From Symsagittifera roscoffensis (taxonomy: Eukaryota > Xenacoelomorpha > Acoela > Convolutidae): a stretch of DNA of 64,000 nucleotides. Under the pieces are notes generated by a model, which worked only from the letters and a program-made list of their open reading frames with translations, did not search any database and was not told where the DNA came from. Of this stretch, positions 35,781 to 45,967 are shown piece after piece (position 1 is the first letter of the stretch; each line of letters begins with the position of its first letter). The position numbers and the translations under genes were made by a program. The DNA lies in contig NC_087065.1 in the NCBI RefSeq assembly GCF_963678635.1, positions 33,043,679-33,107,678 on the forward strand. The letters run 5' to 3'.

Positions 35781-36000
35781 GTTACATATCAGTATTTAGA
35801 CAACCGCGTATTCAGACTGGTCAGTACTTAGACAAATACTGTTTCAACCAATCAGAATCGAGACAAAGAAGAAATTAATAAATATTTATGATTTATTTTG
35901 GTTTATTTATGTCTTTTCTCGATTCTGATTGGTTCATACAGTATTTGTCTAAATACTGACGAGTATGAATACACGGCTGTCTAAATACTGGCTGCACTCC
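35781..36000. mobile_element. 220-bp MITE with 10-bp target duplication (copy 1)
   Basis: The MITE is flanked by ggttcaggtg at 35771-35780 and 36001-36010. The empty site with a single ggttcaggtg is preserved in array unit 1 at 33338-33347. The inverted arms are about 75-80 nt and begin cagtatttagacaaccgcg versus its near complement. The outermost 9-12 nt on each side do not pair well. A target duplication of this length suggests a Mutator-like transposase as helper, but the family is not proven. It is non-coding. Confidence 0.88.
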
Positions 36001-36625
36001 GGTTCAGGTGCATTTTAGTTTCAAAGATGCGCAGTGGTAAACTTATTGTTTAGCACCAATGTTCCCTTTACAAGTGTACAGGGAGGCATCATGTATGTCT
36101 GATTTTTAGGATGCCTATTAACTCTTCGACTGTGCAGGGGTTATTGTTAAACCGACATCTCTTGACCGTTTATCTAAGTTATAGAATCTCAGGAGAATCC
36201 TGTCGCAAGGATAGTCGCTCTGACCGACGTTCCAAGGTATTAAACCTCAGGAGAAACCAGTCAGAAGAGGTCTGTTACTCCAAGGTATAAAGCCTCAGAA
36301 GAAAACCCAATTTACCGCTAAGATGATTGAGCTAGTTGTTTTTTCGGCTCTTTTCCAGTTTCCCACCTCCTCGTAAAATTACAAAACAAGCTGTTCATAA
36401 ATTGTTCACGCGGCAATTTGCATGTTAGAAATGTTGTAGAAACTTGTTCACCTGTTCACGCTGACACCTTTTGTTGCAGTTTATAACATCAAAAAAAACA
36501 TGTTAAATAGACTTTCATCTAATGGATTTCAGAAAAAATCAAAGGGGGGGACTGGAAAAGAGCCGTTTTTCGCTTCTCTTTGCTTCTTTGTAGTCGGATT
36601 CTTGACTTTGATATTTGTTGTAGTA

Positions 36626-36700
36626 CTTGTTTTGTAATTTTACGAGGAGGTGGGAAACTGGAAAAGAGCCGAAAAAACAACTAGCTCAATCATCTTAGCG
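36626..36700 (-). repeat. 75-bp inverted copy of 36316-36390
   Basis: Exactly 75 bp of the same array unit are inserted here in reverse orientation. Units 1 and 3 read straight through the site (gtagtactaggttcgtaag). It is therefore a unit-specific inverted insertion, most simply explained by replication template switching. Confidence 0.85.
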
Positions 36701-36950
36701 GTTCGTAAGATTTTCGCGTTTGGAGAGAACCTTGTTTTGTACCTTTTCTTCCAGTTCAGGAGGCTGGCGGAGTTACCAGAGTGCTACTACTGTGCCGATA
36801 TATGTATGTATGTATATGTTTATAAATGTATGAATAAAATTCCTGAAAGTTATACTCCAATAATTCTTCACAGACGTTGCAAACTATTGGCCAGGCCTTC
36901 TTGAATTTTGAAGTTTTTTTTATTCTCTACAATCATGGTTTTGAATTTGA

Positions 36951-37249
36951 CCCGAAATTTGACCCGAGATTTTTCACCTAATTCGAAGCAAGATTTGGAC
37001 GGTTTTTTTTAGACAAATACGCTCAAAATCTTGCTTCAAATTGAGCGGTTTAAGCGGTTTTTGAACGGTTTATCTAAAAAAACCGCTCAAAAACCGCGCA
37101 AGTTTTGAGCGGTTGATTTGATATAAACCGCTCAAATCTTGCGCGGTTTTTGAGTGGTTTTTTAGATAAACCGTTCAAAAACCGCTCATTTTGAAGCAAG
37201 ATTTTGAGCGTAATTGTCTAAAAAAACCGCTCAAACCTTGCTTGGAATT
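36951..37249. mobile_element. Fold-back element, copy B, split by retroelement insertion
   Basis: This is a shorter version of copy A with fewer internal hairpin words. Its right end stops at cttgcttggaatt, where the YADD-type retroelement inserted. The missing right terminus reappears at 38931-38965 after the insertion. Confidence 0.8.
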
Positions 37250-37404
37250 TTTTAACAAAAAAAACTAAATGAAAAAAAAGGGGCCCTTCCGTTTAGTTAC
37301 GGTAATTGCACAAGCTGGAGTGGGCCATACCAGCGATATAGAAATGCATATATATCAGCAATGAAGTCATAAATCAGCATTAAATGCATCGTCATAAGGT
37401 TAAT

Positions 37405-37602
37405 TTATCTTAGCCGACCTTCCTCTACAATAGCGCTTATGGAGTTGTCGATAAATTGAACTTTGCGTAGCGATCTGCACCCCCTTATACAAAGTATAGA
37501 GCTCCTCAGGAGCGCGAAGCTTATTTTAGTTTTTATGTAGTTTATAGATTCTGGATAGCTTTCTTGTCTTTTTTCACTTAGTTTTTCGGCCAATCGCTGC
37601 AT
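37405..37602 (-). pseudogene. Conserved tail of YADD-type RT element
   Basis: The frame reads MQRLAEKLSEKRQESYPESI and later ISFALLRSSILCIRGCRSLR. The pattern KRLAE.LSEK..ESY...I..I...I.FALLRS.ILC.RG closes the proteins of this retroelement group. A variant of the same tail is at 45968-46341 and a degraded one near 29530-29730. Its biochemical role is unknown to me. It is just 5' of the 3' untranslated end of the insertion. Confidence 0.55.
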
Positions 37603-37689
37603 CGTCCGCGTGGCTGTTGGAGCAGCGCCACCGGTGCATCCAAAAATTAGCGGGCAGAAGCTACTCTGCTCTACGTTTAAAATTCTTTG

Positions 37690-38172
37690 CTAATATTTAA
37701 AGTTCTTCAGCGTTTCGTGGTATTTGTATGCATCCTTAAGCAGTTTTCGCGATGTTTTGGCATGGGGATTGAAAACTTTCGCATCAAAGAAAGCGCGGCT
37801 GAATCGTGAACCCCAGAGTCCGTTTGCCTTAATGTCAAGTCGTGCCTCATCTTCAGTTGTAGTTGAATTCATGACAAAGCTTTCGCCTTGCAACGGCTGA
37901 AGTTTCGGCTCAATCTCGACGTCATGGCAAACCTCGTTCATGAGGTTGGCGAATGTGTTTCTGATTTCCTTGTGTCTTATGTGTGTAACCACCCTTTGCA
38001 CAGTGAAGCGCATGTGTCAAGTTAAAATCAGCACCACATGCACATTTGAGTGGGCTTTTAGTTGGTTCCCATCCGTATCTTAAGTAAATACCATCTCTGA
38101 ACTCTGATTTATTCAGGTTGAATTTGTATCTGCTCAGTGGTAGAGCATTGAGCCAGTTAGAGGCTCCTTTTT
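37690..38172 (-). pseudogene. Zinc cluster and nuclease-like C-terminal domain of YADD-type RT
   Basis: The 107-aa frame shows HIRHKEIRNTFANLMNEVCH, EPKLQPLQGESF, then EDEARLDIKANGLWGSRF and SRAFFDAKVFNPHAK. A D...FFD-x-K arrangement fits the core of a PD-(D/E)XK nuclease, and the preceding CACG...H..C segment (about 38005-38050) is the metal-binding cluster. In related non-LTR elements such a pair cuts target DNA. The frame breaks near 38010. The next conserved block, the tail at 37405-37602, follows after a stop. Confidence 0.6.
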
Positions 38173-38215
38173 AGAGGCCAGGTCGATTGCGTATTTATCT
38201 GTTTCATTTAAGGAG

Positions 38216-38779
38216 TTAATGAGGTTTGTTTTTTTTTCGATTTGTTCTATCAGTTTTCAAATTTTTGATTTTCGTACCCTTTTTTTGCTGTGTTACTGCT
38301 GTAATAGGATCTTGAGATTCCAGTACCAGTGTTATTTCCTTAGACCATTCTAGGTAGCTTTCATGATCGGATGGCAGCTTGATCTTAAGTCCGCCCATTT
38401 TAAGGGGTAAGGAATATATCTCACGGAACTGGGGGTTTAAAGTGTCTTTACCGACTAGGTTAGGTAATAATTGTTCTTTGATAATATTTTCATAAATTTC
38501 TAAGTTTTCCATAGTGTTAGGCGTTGTCCTGGCAAGAAATGAAAGGTTTTCTTGAACTCCTTTAGTATAGCAGGCATAAACGTTTTGAGGGGAGGTTTTA
38601 GCAATTTTCGTTAGTTTTTTCAAAATTTTGATTTGCTGTTTCTGTTGAAATTCGAGGAACTTTTTACATTCAGATTCTGTTCCTATAACTGAACCAAGCA
38701 CTCGGGCTCCTGCCTTTATAGTGATTCCTGTATTTGCGAAGATTTTCTGAGCTTCACCGAGTTTTTCATCTTTGACCAT
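38216..38779 (-). pseudogene. YADD-type RT, palm end and thumb
   Basis: The longest retained frame of the element (187 aa) covers VKDEKLGEAQKIFANTGITI, GARVLGSVIGTE and SLPLKMGGLKIKLPSDHES. It continues upstream, in another frame, to the YADD box at about 38895. It corresponds to the palm exit and thumb, with L..PL..GGL..K.PSD a recurring thumb signature in this group. It is open over its length but isolated by frameshifts at both ends. Confidence 0.7.
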
Positions 38780-39478
38780 GAGTTGGCATTTGGATGCTTT
38801 CGCGTGGTAGCCGAAAAATTTACCCAGTGATACAATTTTATCGAGGACGGTTCGTAGATTGCTTAATTTACCGACTGCGCTTCCGTCGTCTGCGTACCAT
38901 TTCTGGGTTACATCGTCTGCTGATAAAAGTTTGCTTGGAATTAGGTGAAAAATCTCGAATCGGGTCGTCTTGCTTTTGTTTGGGGAGAAGATGTTTCATT
39001 ACGTCGTTGAGGCTCAATCCCAATGTTGCAAAGGTGAGCTTTCGGTATTTCTTTTTTCAACCGATTGGAGACGATCAAAATTTCTTCTGAGTGAGCTTGC
39101 TCCATAAACCAGAACCATGTAAATTTTGGGAACCACCACGGCTTTTCCAGGAAATCAACCTATTATCAACTTAAGTCGACATGTTCAGAAGGTTTTTCAA
39201 CTCAGCTTACTTAAGTAAGCAAACTTCAGTATACATGATTTAAAAACGGAAATCCAACGCTGACAAATTTTGACATTTCAAAAGTCAACATTCTTTAGTT
39301 ATATAATTTGTGGACATCACAAAAGTACGTGGTCATTTAGGAATTCCACGAACACTATCAAAACAAAATCCTATGCACGCTCAAAATCCTATGCATGCTC
39401 AGAAGAAATAAAGCATTTAGAGCTAATTTTACTGTCAATATAGCTCATCAAAAATCGCTATTACTTCTCGTTGTTATT

Positions 39479-40412
39479 CGGGTTGACCAAAACTTCTTGT
39501 CATACAATTTCCATATATGAGAAACTTCTTATCATACAATTTCATACAATTCCATACGTACAGAAAATTGTATGAAAACTCTATGATAAGCATTTTTCCA
39601 TATATGAAAATTGTATGATAGGTGTTTTCCCATAAACCAAAAATTTTGATTTTTTCTTTCTAAATTTAGTTTCTGCAAAAATTTTTGGTTGTAGTTGCAA
39701 CCGAACACAAGTGACATAGACCTTGGTTACTCAATACACCATAGGTTGGACGGTCTTGCATTTACAATGCATAGAAAACGACCTGGATTTGGCTGTCTTT
39801 CACAATTGATATAACAAAAGTAACAAACTTTTATTTTTTGGCAAAATTTATTAATGATGATTATATTAAATTTTGGAATTTTCAAATTATCAGACATTGA
39901 TCAAGGCGTACATCAACACCCCATGCAAAAGAAAAAGGAATTTTTCAGCGTTTTTGAAAAAAAAATTAAGTGAAAAGAAGTAAAAGCCAATTTTATCGCA
40001 TCCAGGACTACGTTATGCACACAAAAGATTAAATTTTGCATGCAAAATTTTTTTTTCGAAAAATGTTTGTTTGCGTACGAAAATCGATTTACGGTTGAAA
40101 AAAAAACAACAAAATTTTTGGGCCAAAATTTCAAAATTACTTGAAAAATTTTTTGTGTCGCCATCAACAAATTGCCAGTCATACAATTTCCATATATGGG
40201 AATTGTATGATAGGCATTTTTTTCAAAAAACAAAAACCTCAGTTTTTTATCACCAGATTGTTTTATTAGAATCAAACAGCCACAGAAAAGAGTTTATACC
40301 AGTTTTCAACCATTTTTAGAAATTGTATGAAAATTGTATGACAAGCATTTTACCACGCACTTGATGTATGGAATTGTATGATAAGCATTTTCGGTGTATG
40401 GAGGTCAACCCG
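39479..40412. mobile_element. 0.93-kb TIR element with cgggttgacc ends
   Basis: Perfect 10-bp terminal inverted repeats, cgggttgacc (39479-39488) and ggtcaacccg (40403-40412), bound a block missing from the homologous site in unit 2 (35301-35325) and from 42076-42100. Inside are several direct and inverted copies of catacaatttccatatatg. The short open frames show no transposase motif, so it looks nonautonomous. A clear target duplication could not be fixed; att occurs at both edges. Confidence 0.75.
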
Positions 40413-40883
40413 GGATTCAATAGTTCATTCGTATCTGCTTTGAGTACAAAGATCCATTTTTTTGAACGTTTGGGAAAGACAGCGGTCAAATGAATAACAA
40501 GACAAGAAGAACTTGAACATGGCAATCATTTCAGAATCCTCTACATTCTTCATTCACCAGTGTTTCTCCACATGCACGATTTCTTGTTTCTTTCAGAACT
40601 GGAAAACAAAGGTAGCGAATTTCTGAGATTAACTTGTTGACTATACCTTAAAGCGGTTCTCACATACTTCGGGTGCAGTATTGACTTTTTCTTTTTTTGT
40701 TTATTCAAGATTCTGATTATCAAGCTTGTTGCTCAGTTTTTTGCCCAACTGGCCTGGATTCAATAATTCTTCCTTCTTTTTGTTCTCATTACATTTGTCA
40801 CAAAACAAGGCAATACCCATGCCAAGTTCGTTGATTTCATTGATGGCAACAATTGATAATCCCGTGCAGGTGGGGTTCAGGTG

Positions 40884-41103
40884 GTTACATATCAGTATTT
40901 AGACAACCGCGTATTCAGACTGGTCAGTACTTAGACAAATACTGTTTCAACCAATCAGAATCGAGACAAAGAAGAAATTAATAAATAATTATGATTTATT
41001 TTGGTTTATTTATGTCTTTTCTCGATTCTGATTGGTTCATACAGTATTTGTCTAAATACTGACGAGTATGAATACGCGGCTGTCTAAATACTGGCTGCAC
41101 TCC
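40884..41103. mobile_element. 220-bp MITE with 10-bp target duplication (copy 2)
   Basis: Same insertion at the same site as 35781-36000, with flanking ggttcaggtg at 40874-40883 and 41104-41113. Two or three substitutions separate the copies. Because both lie in the same place of duplicated units, this is one insertion event followed by unit duplication, not two insertions. Confidence 0.88.
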
Positions 41104-41979
41104 GGTTCAGGTGCATTTTAGTTTCAAAGATGCGCAGTGGTAAACTTATTGTTTAGCACCAATGTTCCCTCCCTTTACAAGTGTACAGGGAGGCATCATG
41201 TATGTCTGATTTTTAGGATGCCTATTAACTCTTCGACTGTGCAGGGGTTATTGTTAAACCGACATCTCTTGACCGTTTATCTAAGTTATAGAATCTCAGG
41301 AGAATCCTGTCGCAAGGATAGTCGCTCTGACCGACGTTCCAAGGTATAAAACCTCAGGAGAAACCAGTCAGAAGAGGTCTGTTACTCCAAGGTATAAAGC
41401 CTCAGAAGAAAACCCGATTTACCGCTAAGATGATTGAGCTAGTTGTTTTTTCGGCTCTTTTCCAGTTTCCCACCTCCTCGTAAAATTACAAAACAAGCTG
41501 TTCATAAATTGTTCACGCGGCAATTTGCATGTTAGAAATGTTGTAGAAACTTGTTCACCTGTTCACGCTGACACCTTTTGTTGCAGTTTATAACATCAAA
41601 AAACATGTTAAATAGACTTTCATCTAATGGATTTCAGAAAAAATCAAAGGGGGGGACTGGAAAAGAGCCGTTTTTCGCTTCTCTTTGCTTCTTTGTAGTC
41701 GGATTCTTGACTTTGATATTTGTTGTAGTACTAGGTTCGTAAGATTATCGCGTTTGGAGAGAACCTTGTTTTGTACCTTTTCTTCCAGTTCAGGAGGCTG
41801 GCGGAGTTACCAGAGTGCTACTACTGTGCCGATATATGTATGTATGTATATGTTTATAAATGTATGAATAAAATTCCTGAAAGTTATACTCCAATAATTC
41901 TTCACAGACGTTGCAAACTATCGGCCAGGCCTTCATGAATTTTGAAGTTTTTTTTAAATCTACAATCATGTTTTTGAAT

Positions 41980-42055
41980 TTGACCCGAAATTTGACCCGA
42001 GATTTTTCACCTAATTCGAAGCAAGATTTGAGCGGTTTTTTTTAGACAAATACGC
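41980..42055. mobile_element. Fold-back element, copy C, left end only
   Basis: The left arm (tttgacccgagatttttcac through agacaaatacgctca) is present. The sequence then passes abruptly into tcacaaattgctattactt, the segment that in the other units lies more than 500 bp further on. This is a deletion within unit 3. Confidence 0.8.
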
Positions 42056-42302
42056 TCATCACAAATTGCTATTACTTCTCGTTGTTATACAATAGTTCAT
42101 TCGTATCTGCTTTGAGTACAAAGATCCATTTTCTTGAACGTTTGGGAAAGACAGCGGTCAAATGAATAACAAGACAAGAAGAAGTTGAACATGGCAATCA
42201 TTTCAGAATCCTCTACATTCTTCATTCACCAGTGTTTCTCCACATGCACTATTTCTTGTTTCTTTCAGAACTGGAAAACAAAGGTAGCGAATTTCTGAGA
42301 TA

Positions 42303-42544
42303 AAAGTAATCAGAAGGTCAAAAGTATCATAGTAACCGAGGTTACAGTCATGAGTCCCTTCATCATGTATTCCAATCAAAATCCTTGGAATTTTTTAGAT
42401 ATGGAAGTGATAATGATAAAAGAAGATGACAAGTGTTTTAGTCCTTTTCAATTAAAATCGATACGGGTTATGTTTCTTCAATAAGAACACGCAACTCGAC
42501 ACGAGATAATGTAGTATACAAGTGTTACAAGTAAAGAATTTCGT
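42303..42544. other. Unique DNA between array and RT element
   Basis: About 240 bp that do not match the array. It begins where the last unit ends (ctgagataaaagtaatcag) and runs to the 3' end of the next minus-strand retroelement. No gene is recognised. Confidence 0.5.
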
Positions 42545-43931
42545 CGAAAGTTATTTTGTCATTTATTGTTCCGAGTACGCAAGCGGCGTTCGCAATCTGT
42601 ATTGCCAGGGAGATTCTCTGTTTTTAAAAGCTGCCTGCTCTGGGTTCCTCAGTGCATATGCTTAGGTTCTTACAAAGCTTGCTCAAAAAAACTTCTGTGC
42701 TGGGGCCAGCCGCGCCTTGAATTTCAAAAGCTAGCGGTTGAAAAAGATATCCATCATTTACAAGATCTTTATACTTGTCAATTTTTCGCTCTTCCGCTTC
42801 AGCGGCAGCCGTACCAGGGTTACAATCAGACCCGGCATTAATCCTATAAGGAGCTAAGGAGTCTACTGCCGTTACATCCCACAAGAGTTGCTTACCATCA
42901 GCCCATGGAACGAGCGTCAAACCCTCTGGTCGCTTCTGATCGGTCCTGTAGAGGTGTCGTGGTTCTAAAACAGACGGAATGTGAGTAGATGATAGACTCT
43001 GCTTTATAAGGGCATTCAGGTTTGAATGCCTAGAGAATCTCCCTTCACTTTTGAAGCAAGAAAGACCATGCCAACCATCCTCGGTAACGTCTTTTCCGAA
43101 CACGCATTTATGCCGTTTGCATATTTTTGATCCTAATCGAAGTCCTATCGTAATTCTGAGTTGTTGGTTCGACAGTTTTAACCTTAAATTTTTGCACGGG
43201 ATGACCTTCAACCATTGGGAGCCAAATCTATCATGGAACGCGTTGAACATTTTTACGTCCGTTGGTTCGAGTCGTAAAATCAAGTCTGCAATTTCGCTGT
43301 CAAAAATTGGCTCCGTCCAATTTTTTTGGATTTCATTTTCCGGAGCCATTTTCCTTAAGCTCAGGCCGTAAATTTGTTCCAATTTCAGAATGTTTTTAAG
43401 GTCCCGGAGTACTACCTTATAAACGTCGGCTAAATTCCCATCGTCTAAATACCAGATGTTAATTTTCGACTCGAACTGTTTGACTAGGTATGAATTGTTT
43501 CCGCAAAAAGGGTTGGGGTTTCAGGATCACCTTGCTGAGTTCCGTCTTCTGACATTATGACAGAGCTTCCGTAAAAAAGGTAACTAGGTTTACCATACGC
43601 GCAACGGGTGTAATTATACAATTCGGGTCGATTTGAATAAACATGATTCAGCATTGTTTCTCTGTTTAAAGAGTTAAAGGCATTCTTAAAATCTAGTTTT
43701 AAAAGAACAGTGCATTTTGGATTGTCGTCGCGTTCAATTAGGTATCGAAACGAGTGCGCAGCTATTTCTGCTCCTCGTTTGGTACCGAACCCTACCTGTA
43801 CGTTTCCGAACAAATTTTGTCGCTCGGAGAGGGCCTTGCTTCCAGCGCATTTAGACGCGATACGTCTCAGCGTGTTGCCTATGGCAATCGATCTCAACCC
43901 TCCGTCTATCTTTAGGTTCCATAGCGTTTGA
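42545..43931 (-). pseudogene. YLDD-type reverse transcriptase with C-terminal nuclease-like domain
   Basis: Read right to left. The frame 43897-43484 has RSIAIGNTLRRIASKCAG, VGFGTKRGAEIAAHSFRYLI, LLKLDFKNAFNSLNRETM and EDGTQQGDPETP. The catalytic WYLDDGNLAD follows (about 43425-43460), then the frame 43382-42624. The latter carries KCVFGKDVTEDGWHGLSCF (C...H...C zinc cluster), RFSRHSNLNALI and RPEGLTLVPWADGKQLLWDV. The R/K-P-(D/E)...D-x-T spacing is that of a restriction-like endonuclease of the R2/NeSL kind, with Glu in place of the usual Asp. A short tail (SLAIQIANAACVLGT) follows in another frame. RT motifs are complete but at least three frame breaks exist. It is 5' truncated, beginning with an inverted self-copy. 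Confidence 0.75.
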
Positions 43932-44040
43932 AAAAGATGTCCATCATTTACAAGATCTTCATACTTGTCAATTTTTCGCTCTTCCGCTTCAGCGAAAAAT
44001 TGACCAGTATAAAGATCTTGTAAATGATGGATATCTTTTT
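43931..44040. repeat. 110-nt hairpin made from the RT element's own sequence
   Basis: Arms 43931-43980 and 43991-44040 are reverse complements with three mismatches in 50; the loop is cttccgcttc. The left arm plus loop duplicates 42741-42803 from the nuclease-domain part of the same element, in the same orientation. It sits at the 5' end of the minus-strand insertion, as expected if a replication or reverse-transcription template switch occurred when the insertion ended. Confidence 0.9.
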
Positions 44041-44914
44041 AATTCTCAGAAATTTGTAATTCTGAGATTAACGAAAGATTATTTTTTGTCAGGAAGAACG
44101 AATGCACTAGAAATTTGCAACCACATCTGTTTTGGTTGTGAAAAACTGACTTCAGTATGAATTGAAAACACACTTCTTTTCAAATTCAATCTTGACTTTC
44201 CCGTTAACATGAAGGTCAAGGTTAGAAATTGTAAATTTGATTTCAACTCCTTAGATTGTCAGATTTTAACGTCTCCGGCACACTTGGTCTGTAAGCAACG
44301 AATACGCTGGGGAAGGTATAACTCTTTGTCGTAGTTGTTTCTACTGACTTGATTTGAAGCTGCTCTTTGTAATTTTGTTAACGTTTTTGCCTGCTTCGTT
44401 AATATTATCTTGCCTGCATTTTTATAAAGACTCATTGTTTTCGTTTTTTTCTCGGTTTTGTGGCCTCATATTGCGTTTCTTGATAACCAATAAAGAATTT
44501 TCCTATGCGTGTCGAAAAGTTTTGATGGGAAGTGGGAACCGAACTTCTTTCAATAGTTTTTTTTTCTTTTTGAATTCTCTTGGCTGAAATGGGTTCTGCT
44601 CAGGTGCGTTTTGGCAATCCTGGTAAATTTTGTTTCATAAAATATATTTTTATCAAATTTTCACATGACGTATATTGTGTGCGAAAAATTTCAAAAATGT
44701 CGCTTAATTTTTTATATGAGTTTTTTCTTTTTCTTGCTTCTTAGTTTCAAATTTTTGATTACAATTTTAATGTTGCGCTAACATGTCAGTTTTTAAATAC
44801 TTTTGATATTTGAGCCAAATTTTTTTATTTTTGGATATTTTACTTCAACGTCAGCTCTCAGCTTCTATTTTGGTCCCGTGTGTTGAGTCCTGGCTTCTCT
44901 TTCCTAATCTAGAG
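44041..44914. other. No recognisable gene
   Basis: AT-rich sequence of about 870 bp with short hydrophobic frames only (for example at 44354-44587). None shows a motif or splice context. It separates the YLDD-type element from a Penelope-like remnant. Confidence 0.5.
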
Positions 44915-45240
44915 TTAATAATTTAAAACTTCAAATTTGTGGCTTAGTGAATGATCTTCTAAATTAAACCTGAGAGCCAAGCATAGCTTCCTAACTATGT
45001 AAGATTTGTCCGACTGCAGTATCCGTTTTACCTTGTTCTTCAACCCATGTGGTAAAAAGTCTGACTGTTTGTCCCACAAAGATGGATTTGCGTCCACTAC
45101 ACTCCAATTTGTATACTACAATGGATTTTAGTTTCCTCGAAAAATTTTCTTTCAACGACGGTAAACATGTTTTTAATTTCTGCTTCATAAACACTATTTG
45201 CATGGCTGTGATATCCCGTTTTCTATACAAAATTCTCAGA
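44915..45240 (-). pseudogene. Penelope-like GIY-YIG endonuclease remnant
   Basis: The frame 45230-44991 contains KTCLPSLKENFSRKLKSIVV, YKLECSGRKSIFVGQTVRL and TTWVEEQGK. This corresponds to the LPSLK...LKS.VVY.I.C.GC.S.YVGQT.RHL..R..EH pattern of Penelope-like GIY-YIG domains, with GIY read here as VVYKL and YIG as IFVGQ. The first Cys pair is incomplete (C-S-G-R). A second frame (45097-44915) carries the HSLSHKFEVL end. The RT part upstream (above 45240) is not recognisable. The domain is broken by a frameshift and truncated. Confidence 0.65.
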
Positions 45241-45960
45241 CTGGTTTCCTTGAGTTTAAGTAATCAGGAAGGGTGATACGTCCGAACTGCTAGTAGCATT
45301 TTTCAATTTGTCACCCATGCTACTGGTTATAGTTTAAACCCCTATGATCTTTTGAGGGCACAAGACGTAACCCAAAAGACCAGTTTTCTAAATGCTGGTT
45401 ATCTAACCGCTGTTCACGAATGATTTCAATCCCTTTATCAAAACCTTACCATGTAGACACGGGCAACCCGGTGAACAATTCCATTTCTTTCATATACACT
45501 CATTTTATTGTGCAGGGTCCACATTTCCTAATGTTCAGGATACGTCTGTTGATTTTTGATACCATCCAGAACTCACTTTCCTGTTCATATCGATGTTTGT
45601 ATCTAAATCTAGAAACACAAGATTGTCCGATGCATTTGATGTCTCAATAGTGAATCTTCCAAGGCATATCCTCAGGCAGATCCAACGTATTCCATCATTT
45701 TATTTTTTAGTGGAAGTTCATAATCCGTGAGCCACAGTTTTGCTAAATTTACGGCCGAAAAAGTGCTCATGGCTAAACCAATTTTTCGATTCAGTTTTTT
45801 TGCATTTAAAATGTACCTGGCTGATGGCCATTTTTAGTAATCTTTTCAGAGTAATTCTCGCCATTGTCGGTGGTTCCTGCTCATAAAACTTTCAAAATAC
45901 AAAATAAATTCACAAAAGAAAAAAATAATATAACATCAAAGTGATGGAAGTTTTAGTCTT
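45241..45960. other. No recognisable gene
   Basis: About 720 bp, possibly eroded Penelope-like RT sequence on the minus strand, but no RT motif can be supported in any frame. Confidence 0.45.
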
Positions 45961-45967
45961 GGCTGTT

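Larger units (their letters stand above)
37250..38930 (-). mobile_element. 5'-truncated YADD-type RT retroelement with target-site duplication
   Basis: The element is flanked by ttgcttggaatt at 37238-37249 and 38931-38942, a perfect 12-bp duplication. Its 5' end (right) begins just upstream of the catalytic WYADDGSAVGKL box, so the N-terminal finger and fingers domain are missing, as in truncated target-primed insertions. Coding order on the minus strand is palm end, thumb, zinc cluster, PD-(D/E)XK-like segment and conserved tail. The 3' end near 37250-37300 is A/T-rich (ttttttttcatttagttttt) without a long poly(A) tail. It split the fold-back element. Confidence 0.85.
33088..42302. repeat. 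Tandem array of three large units (about 1.7-2.4 kb before insertions)
   Basis: Unit 1 (33088-35524), unit 2 (35525-40626) and unit 3 (40627-42302) share the same order. A segment starts gattaacttgttgactatacc, then come a fold-back element, a segment beginning aggtgaaaaatctcg, and a segment beginning tcacaaatcgctattacttc. Unit 2 is enlarged by a retroelement insertion (37250-38930) and a TIR element (39479-40412). Unit 3 has a truncated fold-back. Units 2 and 3 both carry a MITE absent from unit 1. Each unit starts with the same piece of LINE ORF1, so the breakpoint lies within the LINE. Confidence 0.85.

Noticed and set aside
44354-44587. Hydrophobic 77-codon frame resembling a signal peptide
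   Set aside because: AT-rich noncoding bias produces such frames; no conserved continuation or splice site.
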